From assembly GCA_019413245.1 (NCBI GenBank), contig DXNX01000038.1:1-19275 (forward strand): a DNA stretch of 19,275 nucleotides, given 5' to 3'. This document shows, in pieces, positions 1-5,126 of the stretch. A program made the position numbers and the translations under genes. Position 1 is the first letter of the stretch, and every line of letters begins with the position of its first letter. The DNA comes from Oscillospiraceae bacterium (GTDB lineage Bacteria > Bacillota > Clostridia > Oscillospirales > Ruminococcaceae). The notes under the pieces were generated by a model. It was not told the origin of the DNA. It saw only the letters and a list, made by a program, of their open reading frames with translations, and did no database searches.

Positions 1-72
1 TTGGAACAACTGGGCTATCTGAACCGGAAAAAGGATTATGAATATCGTGATCCATTGGAGGTGTGGCCATGA
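1..72 (+). CDS. C-terminal fragment of an unidentified protein (5' end outside window)
   Basis: The first 23 codons of the window are open and end at TGA 70-72, giving a charged, Tyr-rich tail (LEQLGYLNRKKDYEYRDPLE then VWP). The TGA overlaps the ATG of the next gene in an ATGA arrangement, the mark of translational coupling, so this is probably a real gene end. The family cannot be recognised from so short a piece. Confidence 0.5.
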   Translation: MEQLGYLNRKKDYEYRDPLEVWP

Positions 73-329
73 GCAGGAATATCAGAGTATCGGAACCATC
101 TGCGGAAATGCAGATTAAAATCATCCGGGCAAAGGATGCGATTGCTTCGCAAAAGCCCAGGATTGTCAGGTGCCCTTATTGCCGACACAATTCAATCATC
201 GTCTTTGAGGATACCAGAGGACATGTGCAGACCAAATGTAAGGCCTGCGGACGCGAGACCGTCTTCAATGTTTTGGAGATGAGAAGATTACGGAGATTGC
301 AGCTCTACTATTCGTCTTTGAATGGTTGA
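69..329 (+). CDS. Small zinc-ribbon protein of the mobile element
   Basis: Protein of 86 residues. Two CxxC knuckles, CPYC at 35-38 and CKAC at 57-60, are separated by 18 residues; this is a zinc-ribbon layout. The C-terminus (residues 70-86) is Arg-rich and could contact nucleic acid. ATG 69 is preferred over GTG 63 because GGAGG (57-61) sits 7 nt before it and it overlaps the previous stop as ATGA. It resembles in size and design the cysteine-rich 'KTR'-type proteins often carried by Firmicutes conjugative elements, but the sequence match is not close enough to name it. Likely role, by inference: a small regulator or adaptor within the element. Confidence 0.7.
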   Translation: MSRNIRVSEPSAEMQIKIIRAKDAIASQKPRIVRCPYCRHNSIIVFEDTRGHVQTKCKACGRETVFNVLEMRRLRRLQLYYSSLNG

Positions 330-353
330 GATGACAATAAATAACCCTATTAA
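326..353 (+). promoter_or_regulatory. Possible promoter of the XRE leader
   Basis: TTGAGA (326-331) and TATTAA (348-353) are separated by 16 nt, matching the sigma-A consensus at 5/6 and 4/6. The -35 overlaps the stop codon of the zinc-ribbon gene. Transcription from here would include the whole folded leader of the XRE gene. Confidence 0.3.
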
Positions 354-412
354 CATAATTTTATAAGTCATAGCTGTGCTGTGGAGCCGCTGATAGGCGA
401 AGTCTTCCGAAT

Positions 413-496
413 GCCGCATGAGACAGAATTATGGGATACCCATGTTCTGTTTTATCGGCACAGGATTTTTCTTCACCGTCATGCGGCTCTTTTTTT
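413..496 (+). terminator. Large branched stem-loop ending in a T-run (terminator or attenuator)
   Basis: The outer stem pairs GCCGCATGA (413-421) with TCATGCGGC (479-487) and is followed at once by TCTTTTTTT. Inside it is a nested hairpin: ACAGAA (423-428) with TTCTGT (445-450), and ATGGG (431-435) with CCCAT (439-443) around an ATA loop. The loop is far larger than in a plain terminator. It lies between the likely promoter and the XRE start, so it could act either as the end of the upstream operon or as a regulated attenuator of the XRE gene. Confidence 0.7.
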
Positions 497-498
497 GA

Positions 499-537
499 CC
501 TTCCGTCGATCCGGTTCTGTACCGGCTGTGCGGAAGG
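499..537 (+). promoter_or_regulatory. Hairpin that sequesters the XRE ribosome binding site
   Basis: CCTTCCG (499-505) pairs with CGGAAGG (531-537), enclosing a second stem CCGGT (511-515)/ACCGG (521-525). The 3' arm contains most of the Shine-Dalgarno GGAAGGAG (532-539) used by ATG 546. Folding would therefore block translation of the XRE gene. CTTCCG at 404-409, before the terminator-like structure, is an alternative partner for the same arm. Confidence 0.6.
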
Positions 538-545
538 AGAAACGT

Positions 546-827
546 ATGTATTACGATCAGCATGTATGTGGAGCAAGAATTCAGGAATTACGCAAATCAA
601 AAGGGTATACGCAGGAGGCCCTGGCTGAGGCGATTGATATTGATGCAAAACGCATTTCCAAAATTGAGCGCGGAGTAATATCGGCATCTTATAATGACAT
701 GATTTTGTTTTCGGAATTCTTTGGAGTAACGCTGGATTATCTGATCATTGGCAAGAGACAGGATGTGGATGCGTTGAAAAAGAAAGTGCAGGATGCCATT
801 ACGCAGCTTCAGGAAGCACTGATGTGA
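546..827 (+). CDS. XRE-family helix-turn-helix regulator
   Basis: Protein of 93 residues. The helix-turn-helix covers roughly residues 8-62 and shows the family pattern: IQELRKSKGYTQEALAEAI, then the recognition helix KRISKIERG, then a hydrophobic FSEFFGVTLDYLIIG ending. The last 25 residues are a short Lys/Gln-rich, possibly coiled-coil tail that may dimerise. ATG 546 is chosen because AAGGAG (534-539) precedes it by 6 nt and the fold begins directly after; the frame is open upstream but runs through the folded leader. It is likely a repressor or activator controlling the element's own genes. Its ribosome binding site is buried in a hairpin, suggesting post-transcriptional control. Confidence 0.85.
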   Translation: MYYDQHVCGARIQELRKSKGYTQEALAEAIDIDAKRISKIERGVISASYNDMILFSEFFGVTLDYLIIGKRQDVDALKKKVQDAITQLQEALM

Positions 828-1287
828 ACTCGCAAAATTAGGTGGGCAAAGTCGCAGTTTCCGGCGTGTTATGTAAAACCGCATTCTTTTATACTTACTT
901 TACAGCTAAGGCAACAAGGCTGATGAACTATGAAAATTGAATACTCATTCTCCAAGTACATTACTGACAGAACGAGCCTTCGACTGCACGCCATGATGCC
1001 CAACAGGGGCGAAGCGGAATCGCAGCAGCAAATGTCGGATTGCAACCGACGGTGGTGTAAAAGCCTGTCAGGGACAATGATACTTCCGTAATTCGCGGTC
1101 CGGCCATAAAGAAGGCGGGATGGTTAAATTCCAATGGAGCAGTGAAGCACACTGCCGCTTGTGAGAAATCCCCGATCTCTGGGGTGCTAAGAAAAAGTAC
1201 AGAGAAACCATATTTTAAGAAAGGCTGTCAGAATAAAGCATTTGTATTATTTTCTGTCAGCTTTTATCCATAGATGATTATGGGATT
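828..1287 (+). other. 460-nt non-coding stretch, apparent relic of a TnpB-type transposon end
   Basis: No convincing gene is present on either strand. The right two-thirds (961-1,184) consist of successive stem-loops and resemble the 3' non-coding end of IS200/IS605-family tnpB transposons; the left part (828-960) shows nothing I can assign. CTGTCAG occurs at 1,065-1,071 and twice more downstream near 1,228 and 1,255. mazF translation signals begin at 1,288. Confidence 0.4.
961..1184 (+). ncRNA. Candidate reRNA (omega-RNA)-like structured region, orphan of its tnpB
   Basis: A long-range stem joins CTGACAG (964-970) to CTGTCAG (1,065-1,071). Local hairpins follow: GTCGG (1,034-1,038)/CCGAC (1,046-1,050), GCAGTG (1,139-1,144)/CACTGC (1,150-1,155), and CCCC (1,170-1,173)/GGGG (1,181-1,184). 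The string ending in GTGAGAAATCCCC, a short loop and GGGGTGCTAA is, from memory, like the 3' ends of clostridial tnpB elements, where the guide RNA scaffold ends in such a hairpin. No TnpB coding sequence (RuvC or zinc-finger motifs) remains. If correct, this is either a decayed IS or a non-autonomous derivative. Family assignment is by pattern memory only. Confidence 0.35.
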
Positions 1288-1299
1288 GGAGGCAACCAG

Positions 1300-1722
1300 A
1301 TGAAAGAAAACTGGGTTTACCGGCGAGGAGATATTTACCTTGCCAATCTTGGTGTTCCGATAGGATCAAAGCAGGGCGGTGTTCGTCCGGTAGTGGTTCT
1401 TCAGAACGATGTCGGCAACTTTTATTCGCCGACGATTACGGTTGCTCCTCTGACAACGAAGATACAAAAGAAAAGAAACCAGCCGACACATTATTTTCTT
1501 CGGAAGGCAAAAGGGCTGGCAAGATCTTCGATGGTATTGGCGGAGCAGCTTGATACATGTGATAAGACCTGTGTGATTCGGTATCTCGGCAAGGTAAGCA
1601 AGGGACAGATGCGCGGAATTGATGAAGTTGTGAAAGTGCAGCTTGGATATTATATTCCGGAACAGGCAGAGAAAAAAAGGCAAGGCAAATGCCGAAAGGA
1701 AGTGAATTTTGATGGTGGATAA
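1300..1722 (+). CDS. MazF/PemK-family endoribonuclease toxin
   Basis: Protein of 140 residues. The N-terminal YRRGDIYLANL, followed by GSKQGGVRPVVVLQND, is the MazF/PemK signature, and TITVAPLTTK and SSMVLAEQLDT match the later conserved strands. These proteins cleave mRNA at short sites. The family is usually 110-120 residues; the extra Lys-rich C-terminus (about 120-140) is unusual. GGAGG (1,288-1,292) lies 7 nt before ATG 1,300. No MazE-like antitoxin gene precedes it, which is where one normally stands. Its end overlaps the excisionase-like gene by 11 nt, so it appears to be co-expressed with the recombination genes. Confidence 0.88.
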   Translation: MKENWVYRRGDIYLANLGVPIGSKQGGVRPVVVLQNDVGNFYSPTITVAPLTTKIQKKRNQPTHYFLRKAKGLARSSMVLAEQLDTCDKTCVIRYLGKVSKGQMRGIDEVVKVQLGYYIPEQAEKKRQGKCRKEVNFDGG

Positions 1723-1960
1723 ATTGATTAAGCGTAAAGAAGCCGCTGAGATGTTGGGGATTAGCCTGGACACCTTGGATCATGCAAGAATGGAAGGGTT
1801 GATCACTTACGTTCAGTATGTTGAGAATGGCTGTGTTTATTTTACTGAAGTTGGACTTCAGGAGTATATTGCAAGGTCTACACACCGTGCAAGGCCGAAG
1901 GATAACAATCCGACTTTCCGAAAGAAGAGAACAGTCAGGAGCGAAATTCGACATCGTTGA
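1712..1960 (+). CDS. Excisionase-like MerR/HTH_17-type DNA-binding protein
   Basis: Protein of 82 residues. LIKRKEAAEMLGISLDTLDHARMEG (residues 5-29) is a winged-helix motif of the excisionase/MerR type, followed by a wing-like segment (YVQYVENGCVYFTEVGLQEYI) and a basic tail rich in Arg. Such proteins bend DNA at attachment sites and steer integrases toward excision. ATG 1,712 is taken as start, with AGGAAG about 9 nt upstream; TTG 1,709 and GTG 1,715 are possible. It overlaps the mazF 3' end and sits 59 nt before the first integrase, the standard xis-int order. Confidence 0.75.
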   Translation: MVDKLIKRKEAAEMLGISLDTLDHARMEGLITYVQYVENGCVYFTEVGLQEYIARSTHRARPKDNNPTFRKKRTVRSEIRHR

Positions 1961-2019
1961 GCATTGGCAGGTTATTCGCAATAATGAATATATCAGCTAA
2001 AAGTTTGGAGGTGTCGAAG

Positions 2020-3234
2020 ATGGCAAGAAAAAGATATGCGATTCCTCAGTACGGAACCGTCATCATGGCGGGTAAGGAATATTACCGAACTCGAATTGAG
2101 GATGCTGATGGAAAGCGGGTGGCGTTGTATGGCAGAACCCGTGAAGAACTATATGATAAGGTGCTCGAAGCGAGAGAGCAGATTGAGGATAATACATTTC
2201 GCAGATCATCCCCCACAGTAAAGGAGTATTGCGAAAAGTGGCTGTTGTTACAATCCGCACAGGTAAGAGCCACTACTTTGACGGATTACACATCGAAAGT
2301 AAACCGGCATATTATAAAGCCTCTGGGTCATATGAATATAGCAGATGTTACAGCAGATGATATTCGTCTGGCACTGGTTCCGGTATCCAAAAAATCAGCG
2401 TCTGTGTACAAATCGGTTAATATACTTTATAAGAGCATTTTTGCGGCGGCAAAAGAAAGCAAAGTGATTCAGGACAATCCTACAATTTATTTGTCTGGAA
2501 AGAACGGGGGCGTTCCTCAAAAAGAGAAAAACCCTTTGACTGATGATCAGGTGGAGAGATTGCTGGATGCGATAAGAGGATTACCACCGTATGTATTTGT
2601 GATGCTTGGTTTGTATGCGGGGCTTCGGCGAGAAGAAATTCTTGCATTGCAGTGGGATTCAGTTTTTCTGGATGAAGCAGCACCGTATTTGACAGTGTGC
2701 AGAGCTTGGCATACAGAGCACAATCGACCGGTAATAATGTCTGAACTGAAAACAAAGGCTGCTCATCGAGATGTACCGCTTCCTGATTGCCTGGCGAAAT
2801 GCCTGAGAGAAGCAAAGGAGAATTCCACATCAGACTATGTTGTTGCGAACAGCGAGGGCGAACCGCTTTCATATACGCAGTTTAAGAGGCTCTGGCAGTA
2901 TATTGTGACCAGAACTGTAAAGGAACGGAGCTACTACCGTTATGAGAATGGAAAACGAGTGAAGCATACGGTGAAACCGGTGCTGGGCGAAAGAGCTGCG
3001 CATAATGGAAAGGTGGTTTATAGCTTAGACTTTGAAGTGACACCACATTTGCTGCGGCATACTTATATTACAAATCTTATTCACGCATCGGTTGATCCTA
3101 AAACAGTTCAATATCTTGCCGGTCATGAGAACAGCAAGATAACGATGGACATTTATGCAAAGGCAAAGTATAACCGGCCTGATGAACTGGCGGGCATATT
3201 AGAGGATACCTTTACACTGTGGGATGCAGAATAG
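2020..3234 (+). CDS. Tyrosine-type site-specific integrase (copy 1)
   Basis: Protein of 404 residues with the full domain set: N-terminal arm-binding (AP2-like) segment about 8-60, SAM-like core-binding domain about 64-150, catalytic domain about 172-385. Catalytic residues are visible: Arg203 (GLYAGLRREE), Lys244, His343 and Arg346 (TPHLLRHTYI), His369 (LAGHENSK) and the nucleophile Tyr379 (MDIYAK). ATG 2,020 is chosen because GGAGG (2,007-2,011) precedes it by 8 nt and the start aligns with that of copy 2; the frame is open further upstream without a good site. It ends in its own terminator (3,260-3,290). It and copy 2 are close paralogues, so either or both could integrate the element. Confidence 0.95.
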   Translation: MARKRYAIPQYGTVIMAGKEYYRTRIEDADGKRVALYGRTREELYDKVLEAREQIEDNTFRRSSPTVKEYCEKWLLLQSAQVRATTLTDYTSKVNRHIIKPLGHMNIADVTADDIRLALVPVSKKSASVYKSVNILYKSIFAAAKESKVIQDNPTIYLSGKNGGVPQKEKNPLTDDQVERLLDAIRGLPPYVFVMLGLYAGLRREEILALQWDSVFLDEAAPYLTVCRAWHTEHNRPVIMSELKTKAAHRDVPLPDCLAKCLREAKENSTSDYVVANSEGEPLSYTQFKRLWQYIVTRTVKERSYYRYENGKRVKHTVKPVLGERAAHNGKVVYSLDFEVTPHLLRHTYITNLIHASVDPKTVQYLAGHENSKITMDIYAKAKYNRPDELAGILEDTFTLWDAE

Positions 3235-3259
3235 GCCAGACAGTTTCATGAATGAGATC

Positions 3260-3290
3260 AAAAAGAGTAGGGATAATCCCTGCTCTTTTT
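3260..3290 (+). terminator. Intrinsic terminator between the two integrase genes
   Basis: Left arm 3,260-3,273 (A-run, GAGTAGGGA) pairs with right arm 3,277-3,290 (TCCCTGCTC, T-run) around a TAA loop, with one T-G wobble. The stem ends in five T residues. The A-run makes it potentially bidirectional. It separates transcription of integrase copy 1 from copy 2. Confidence 0.88.
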
Positions 3291-3307
3291 ACATATAGCC
3301 GACATCC

Positions 3308-3336
3308 TTGAGAACCGGAGCAGCATTCTGGATAAT
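3308..3336 (+). promoter_or_regulatory. Sigma-A promoter for integrase copy 2
   Basis: TTGAGA (3,308-3,313) and GATAAT (3,331-3,336) each match the consensus at 5/6 with an ideal 17-nt spacer. It lies just after the terminator of copy 1, giving copy 2 an independent transcript with a leader of about 45 nt. Confidence 0.7.
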
Positions 3337-3386
3337 TAAAGAGCAAAGATCAATTTGAATATATCAAGAAAATGGAGGAAGCAATA

Positions 3387-4595
3387 ATGGCAAGAAAAAA
3401 AGTAGTGCCGGAATATGGAACAATTATGAAGAGGGGCGTTCAATATTACAGAACACGAATGCAGGATGCGGATGGAAAATGGATTTCGCTATATGCACAG
3501 ACTCCTGAAGAGCTGTATGATAAATCCATTGAGATGAAGCGCAGTATTGAGGATGAAATATTCCGAAAGAATAATCCGACAGTAGCTGAGTATTGTGAAA
3601 AATGGTTGAAGATGCGCTCGGCGAGTGTGCGAGAAAACACATTGAGTGGATATGAGCGCACGATAAGAAAATACATTATTGGAGCTATTGGAGATATGTA
3701 TATGGACGAAGTGACGACCGATGACCTTCGCTTGCTGCTGGTGCCAATCTCCAAGCAATCAGCTTCCCTGTACAGCAAAATGAATATGCTGATCAAATGT
3801 GTTTTCTATTCAGCAGAAGAAAGCAAAATCATCAGTTATAATCCGGCTGCGTCGCTTTCTGCAAAAGGCGGAACACCAAAGCAGGAAAAGAAGGCATTGA
3901 CGGATGAGCAGGTGAAAATTCTTCTGGATACAATCAGGGGATTACCACCGTATGTTTTCGTAATGATTGGGTTGTACGCAGGGTTGAGGCGGGAAGAAAT
4001 TCTTGCACTGCGATGGGATTGTGTTTTCCTGGATGGTGCCACCCCATATATATCGGTAAGGCGAGCATGGCGTTCTGTAAATAATCGTCCGGTAATTTCA
4101 ACAGAGTTAAAAACGCCAGCAGCCAAAAGGGACATTCCCATTCCGGGCAAGTTGGTGGAATGTTTGAAAGAGGCAAAAGAAAAGTCAAAATCGGAATATG
4201 TGATCTCGGACAGGAATGGTAACGCTCTGGCTGAATCCCAGTTCGTGAGGGTGTGGAAGTACATAGCAGTTCGTTCTACGGAAGAACGCTGCTATTACAC
4301 CTATGTGAATGGGCAGAAGATTAAGCATGTGGTACAGCCGAAGCTTGGTGAGCATCAGCCGAACAATCCGAAGTTGGTATATACGATGGATTTCCAAGTG
4401 ACACCGCATCAATTACGTCACACTTATATCACGAACCTGATTTATGCTTCGGTTGATCCTAAAACCGTACAGTATCTTGCCGGACACGAAAACAGCAAGG
4501 TGACTATGGACATTTACGCCAAAGTCAAGTATAATAAACCTGCCCAATTGCATGGGGTGATTAACAGAGCAATCGACACATCAAAAAAAGATTAG
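3387..4595 (+). CDS. Tyrosine-type site-specific integrase (copy 2)
   Basis: Protein of 402 residues, same architecture as copy 1 and, by eye, about 55-60% identical along its length, with long identical blocks around the active site. Catalytic residues: Arg201 (GLYAGLRREE), Lys242, His341 and Arg344 (TPHQLRHTYI), His367 (LAGHENSK), nucleophile Tyr377 (MDIYAK). ATG 3,387 is preferred because GGAGG (3,374-3,378) is 8 nt upstream, exactly as in copy 1; ATG 3,372 overlaps that site. It has its own promoter and lies about 110 nt from the rpsI-derived attachment site, the position expected for the integrase that acts there. Nothing suggests inactivation. Confidence 0.95.
   Translation: MARKKVVPEYGTIMKRGVQYYRTRMQDADGKWISLYAQTPEELYDKSIEMKRSIEDEIFRKNNPTVAEYCEKWLKMRSASVRENTLSGYERTIRKYIIGAIGDMYMDEVTTDDLRLLLVPISKQSASLYSKMNMLIKCVFYSAEESKIISYNPAASLSAKGGTPKQEKKALTDEQVKILLDTIRGLPPYVFVMIGLYAGLRREEILALRWDCVFLDGATPYISVRRAWRSVNNRPVISTELKTPAAKRDIPIPGKLVECLKEAKEKSKSEYVISDRNGNALAESQFVRVWKYIAVRSTEERCYYTYVNGQKIKHVVQPKLGEHQPNNPKLVYTMDFQVTPHQLRHTYITNLIYASVDPKTVQYLAGHENSKVTMDIYAKVKYNKPAQLHGVINRAIDTSKKD
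4507..4535 (+). promoter_or_regulatory. Promoter-like sequence inside the 3' end of integrase copy 2
   Basis: TGGACA (4,507-4,512), a 17-nt spacer and TATAAT (4,530-4,535) fit a strong sigma-A promoter. They fall in the codons for MDIYAK and KYN around the catalytic tyrosine. If active it would transcribe outward across the right attachment site. Copy 1 has the same arrangement with TATAAC. Confidence 0.4.
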
Positions 4596-4704
4596 GGTTA
4601 AAATCCGACAAAAGCCTACAAAATCGTGGGTTTAAGAACTGGTGGACGAAGAGCAAAATTCTTGAAAAACTGCGTAAAATCAAGCAAAATTGAGCTTCGG
4701 TTTC

Positions 4705-4758
4705 GTGAAGTACGGCTTGAAGGCTGCTCGTCGCGCTCCGCAGTTCAGCAAGCGCTGA
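4705..4758 (+). other. rpsI: attR: 3'-end copy of rpsI (ribosomal protein S9)
   Basis: In one frame the sequence reads KYGLKAARRAPQFSKR then stop TGA at 4,756-4,758; this is the nearly invariant C-terminus of ribosomal protein S9 (usually KERKKYGLK-ARRAPQFSKR). Upstream of Lys at 4,708 the similarity stops abruptly, where element DNA begins. The piece has no start and is not a working gene. It marks the right junction of the element and predicts a matching segment at the left end of the element, next to the rest of rpsI. AGCAAAATT repeats at 4,652-4,660 and 4,683-4,691 may be integrase-binding sites. Confidence 0.88.
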
Positions 4759-4777
4759 TTTATCTTTTTGCCTTTAC

Positions 4778-4814
4778 AAAAAAGCTGCCGACCCGTTGGG
4801 GCGGCAGCTTTTTT
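4778..4814 (+). terminator. Intrinsic terminator, probably the original one of rpsI
   Basis: A 13-bp perfect stem, AAAAAAGCTGCCG (4,778-4,790) with CGGCAGCTTTTTT (4,802-4,814), closes an 11-nt loop and ends in T residues. It is 20 nt beyond the rpsI stop codon copy, so before insertion it would have ended the rpsI transcript. It now shields the chromosome from readthrough out of the element. Confidence 0.92.
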
Positions 4815-4872
4815 GTTGTGGAAAAAGGCGCAAAGCGGGACCAAAATTTGCCCAAAAACCTTGTCGAAGACT

Positions 4873-4975
4873 GTGCAAAAGCCCGATAATAGGTGAAAAA
4901 ACTGGGAATTGTATGGACAAGCGCCCCAAAGTGAAGTATAATAATCCGGAACAATTGCCGGGATGCCATGCCCGG
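4873..4975 (+). pseudogene. Decayed 3' end of an older tyrosine integrase gene
   Basis: Positions 4,912-4,962 align without gaps to 4,505-4,555 of integrase copy 2 with 39 of 51 identical bases. The same frame gives MDKRPKVKYNNPEQLPG against MDIYAKVKYNKPAQLHG; the catalytic Tyr codon is lost. Upstream the resemblance weakens and changes frame: AAG ACT GTG CAA at 4,868-4,879 encodes KTVQ, as in the integrase DPKTVQ segment. It lies beyond the rpsI terminator, so it is a trace of an earlier insertion or of rearrangement, not part of the present element. Confidence 0.7.
4914..4942 (+). promoter_or_regulatory. Sigma-A promoter for the G5/3D gene, inside the integrase relic
   Basis: TGGACA (4,914-4,919) is 5/6 to the -35 consensus, the spacer is 17 nt, and TATAAT (4,937-4,942) is perfect. 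It is the best promoter upstream of the gene at 5,127 and implies a leader of about 178 nt. Both hexamers lie in bases shared with integrase copy 2. Confidence 0.75.
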
Positions 4976-5103
4976 CCAGAAACAAAACGAACGCTTTTCT
5001 GCGGCATCTTTGCCTGCGTACAGGATGCCGGCCTATGCGGCCGGCCTTTTCTTATGCGCCGGAAAAGTTGTAACCATCCGGTACCATTCCTGAAATGGTG
5101 CCG
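4957..5103 (+). promoter_or_regulatory. Structured 5' leader of the G5/3D gene (possible attenuator)
   Basis: Three hairpins follow one another: GCCGGG (4,957-4,962)/CCCGGC (4,971-4,976); the terminator at 5,027-5,052; and CGGTACCATT (5,079-5,088)/AATGGTGCCG (5,094-5,103, one wobble). GGCATC (5,003-5,008) can pair either with GATGCC at 4,962-4,967 or with GATGCC at 5,024-5,029. The second choice overlaps the 5' arm of the terminator and would prevent it. The layout suits transcription attenuation. I do not see the conserved motifs of the c-di-AMP (ydaO) riboswitch that controls related genes elsewhere. Confidence 0.45.
5027..5052 (+). terminator. Intrinsic terminator in the G5/3D leader
   Basis: GCCGGCC (5,027-5,033) pairs perfectly with GGCCGGC (5,039-5,045) around TATGC, followed by CTTTTCTT. 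It lies between the predicted promoter (4,914-4,942) and the gene start at 5,127, with no gene ending just upstream, which favours a regulatory role. Confidence 0.7.
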
Positions 5104-5126
5104 AAGCCAAAAAGGCAGGAGCTTGC

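Larger units (their letters stand above)
1..4758. mobile_element. Right end of an integrative element inserted at the 3' end of rpsI
   Basis: The stretch is clearly AT-richer than the chromosome to its right. It carries typical accessory cargo: XRE regulator, MazF-like toxin, excisionase-like protein and two tyrosine integrases. The integrase genes lie at the right edge, pointing outward, and are followed by a copy of the rpsI 3' end (4,705-4,758). This is the usual layout when an integrase targets the 3' end of a conserved gene: the intact rpsI would be rebuilt at the left junction, outside this window. rpsI is a known insertion site of Firmicutes integrative elements. No conjugation genes are visible here, so whether this is an ICE, a mobilizable element or a smaller island cannot be decided. 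Confidence 0.85.

Noticed and set aside
840..1200. Group II intron remnant
   Set aside because: No domain V-like hairpin or typical 5' GUGYG end is present; the hairpin series fits a TnpB-type element end better.
2020..4962. A recombinase-in-trio (RIT) element, given two integrases plus a third relic
   Set aside because: RIT elements have three different overlapping recombinase genes. Here the copies are close paralogues with their own promoters, and the relic lies outside the element beyond the rpsI terminator.
4907..4962. Chance resemblance between the relic and the integrase caused only by both holding a TATAAT promoter
   Set aside because: The identity extends well beyond the hexamers (39 of 51 bases, same frame, including CCAAAGT and CAATTGC), far more than promoter boxes alone would give.
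4778..5052. CRISPR array or tandem repeat
   Set aside because: Repeated hairpins here are two separate terminators and unrelated GC-rich palindromes; there is no regular repeat-spacer pattern anywhere in the window.
4957..5103. c-di-AMP (ydaO) riboswitch upstream of the G5/3D gene
   Set aside because: Related wall genes are known targets, but the conserved ydaO core segments are not visible and the leader before the terminator (about 80 nt) is short for that class.
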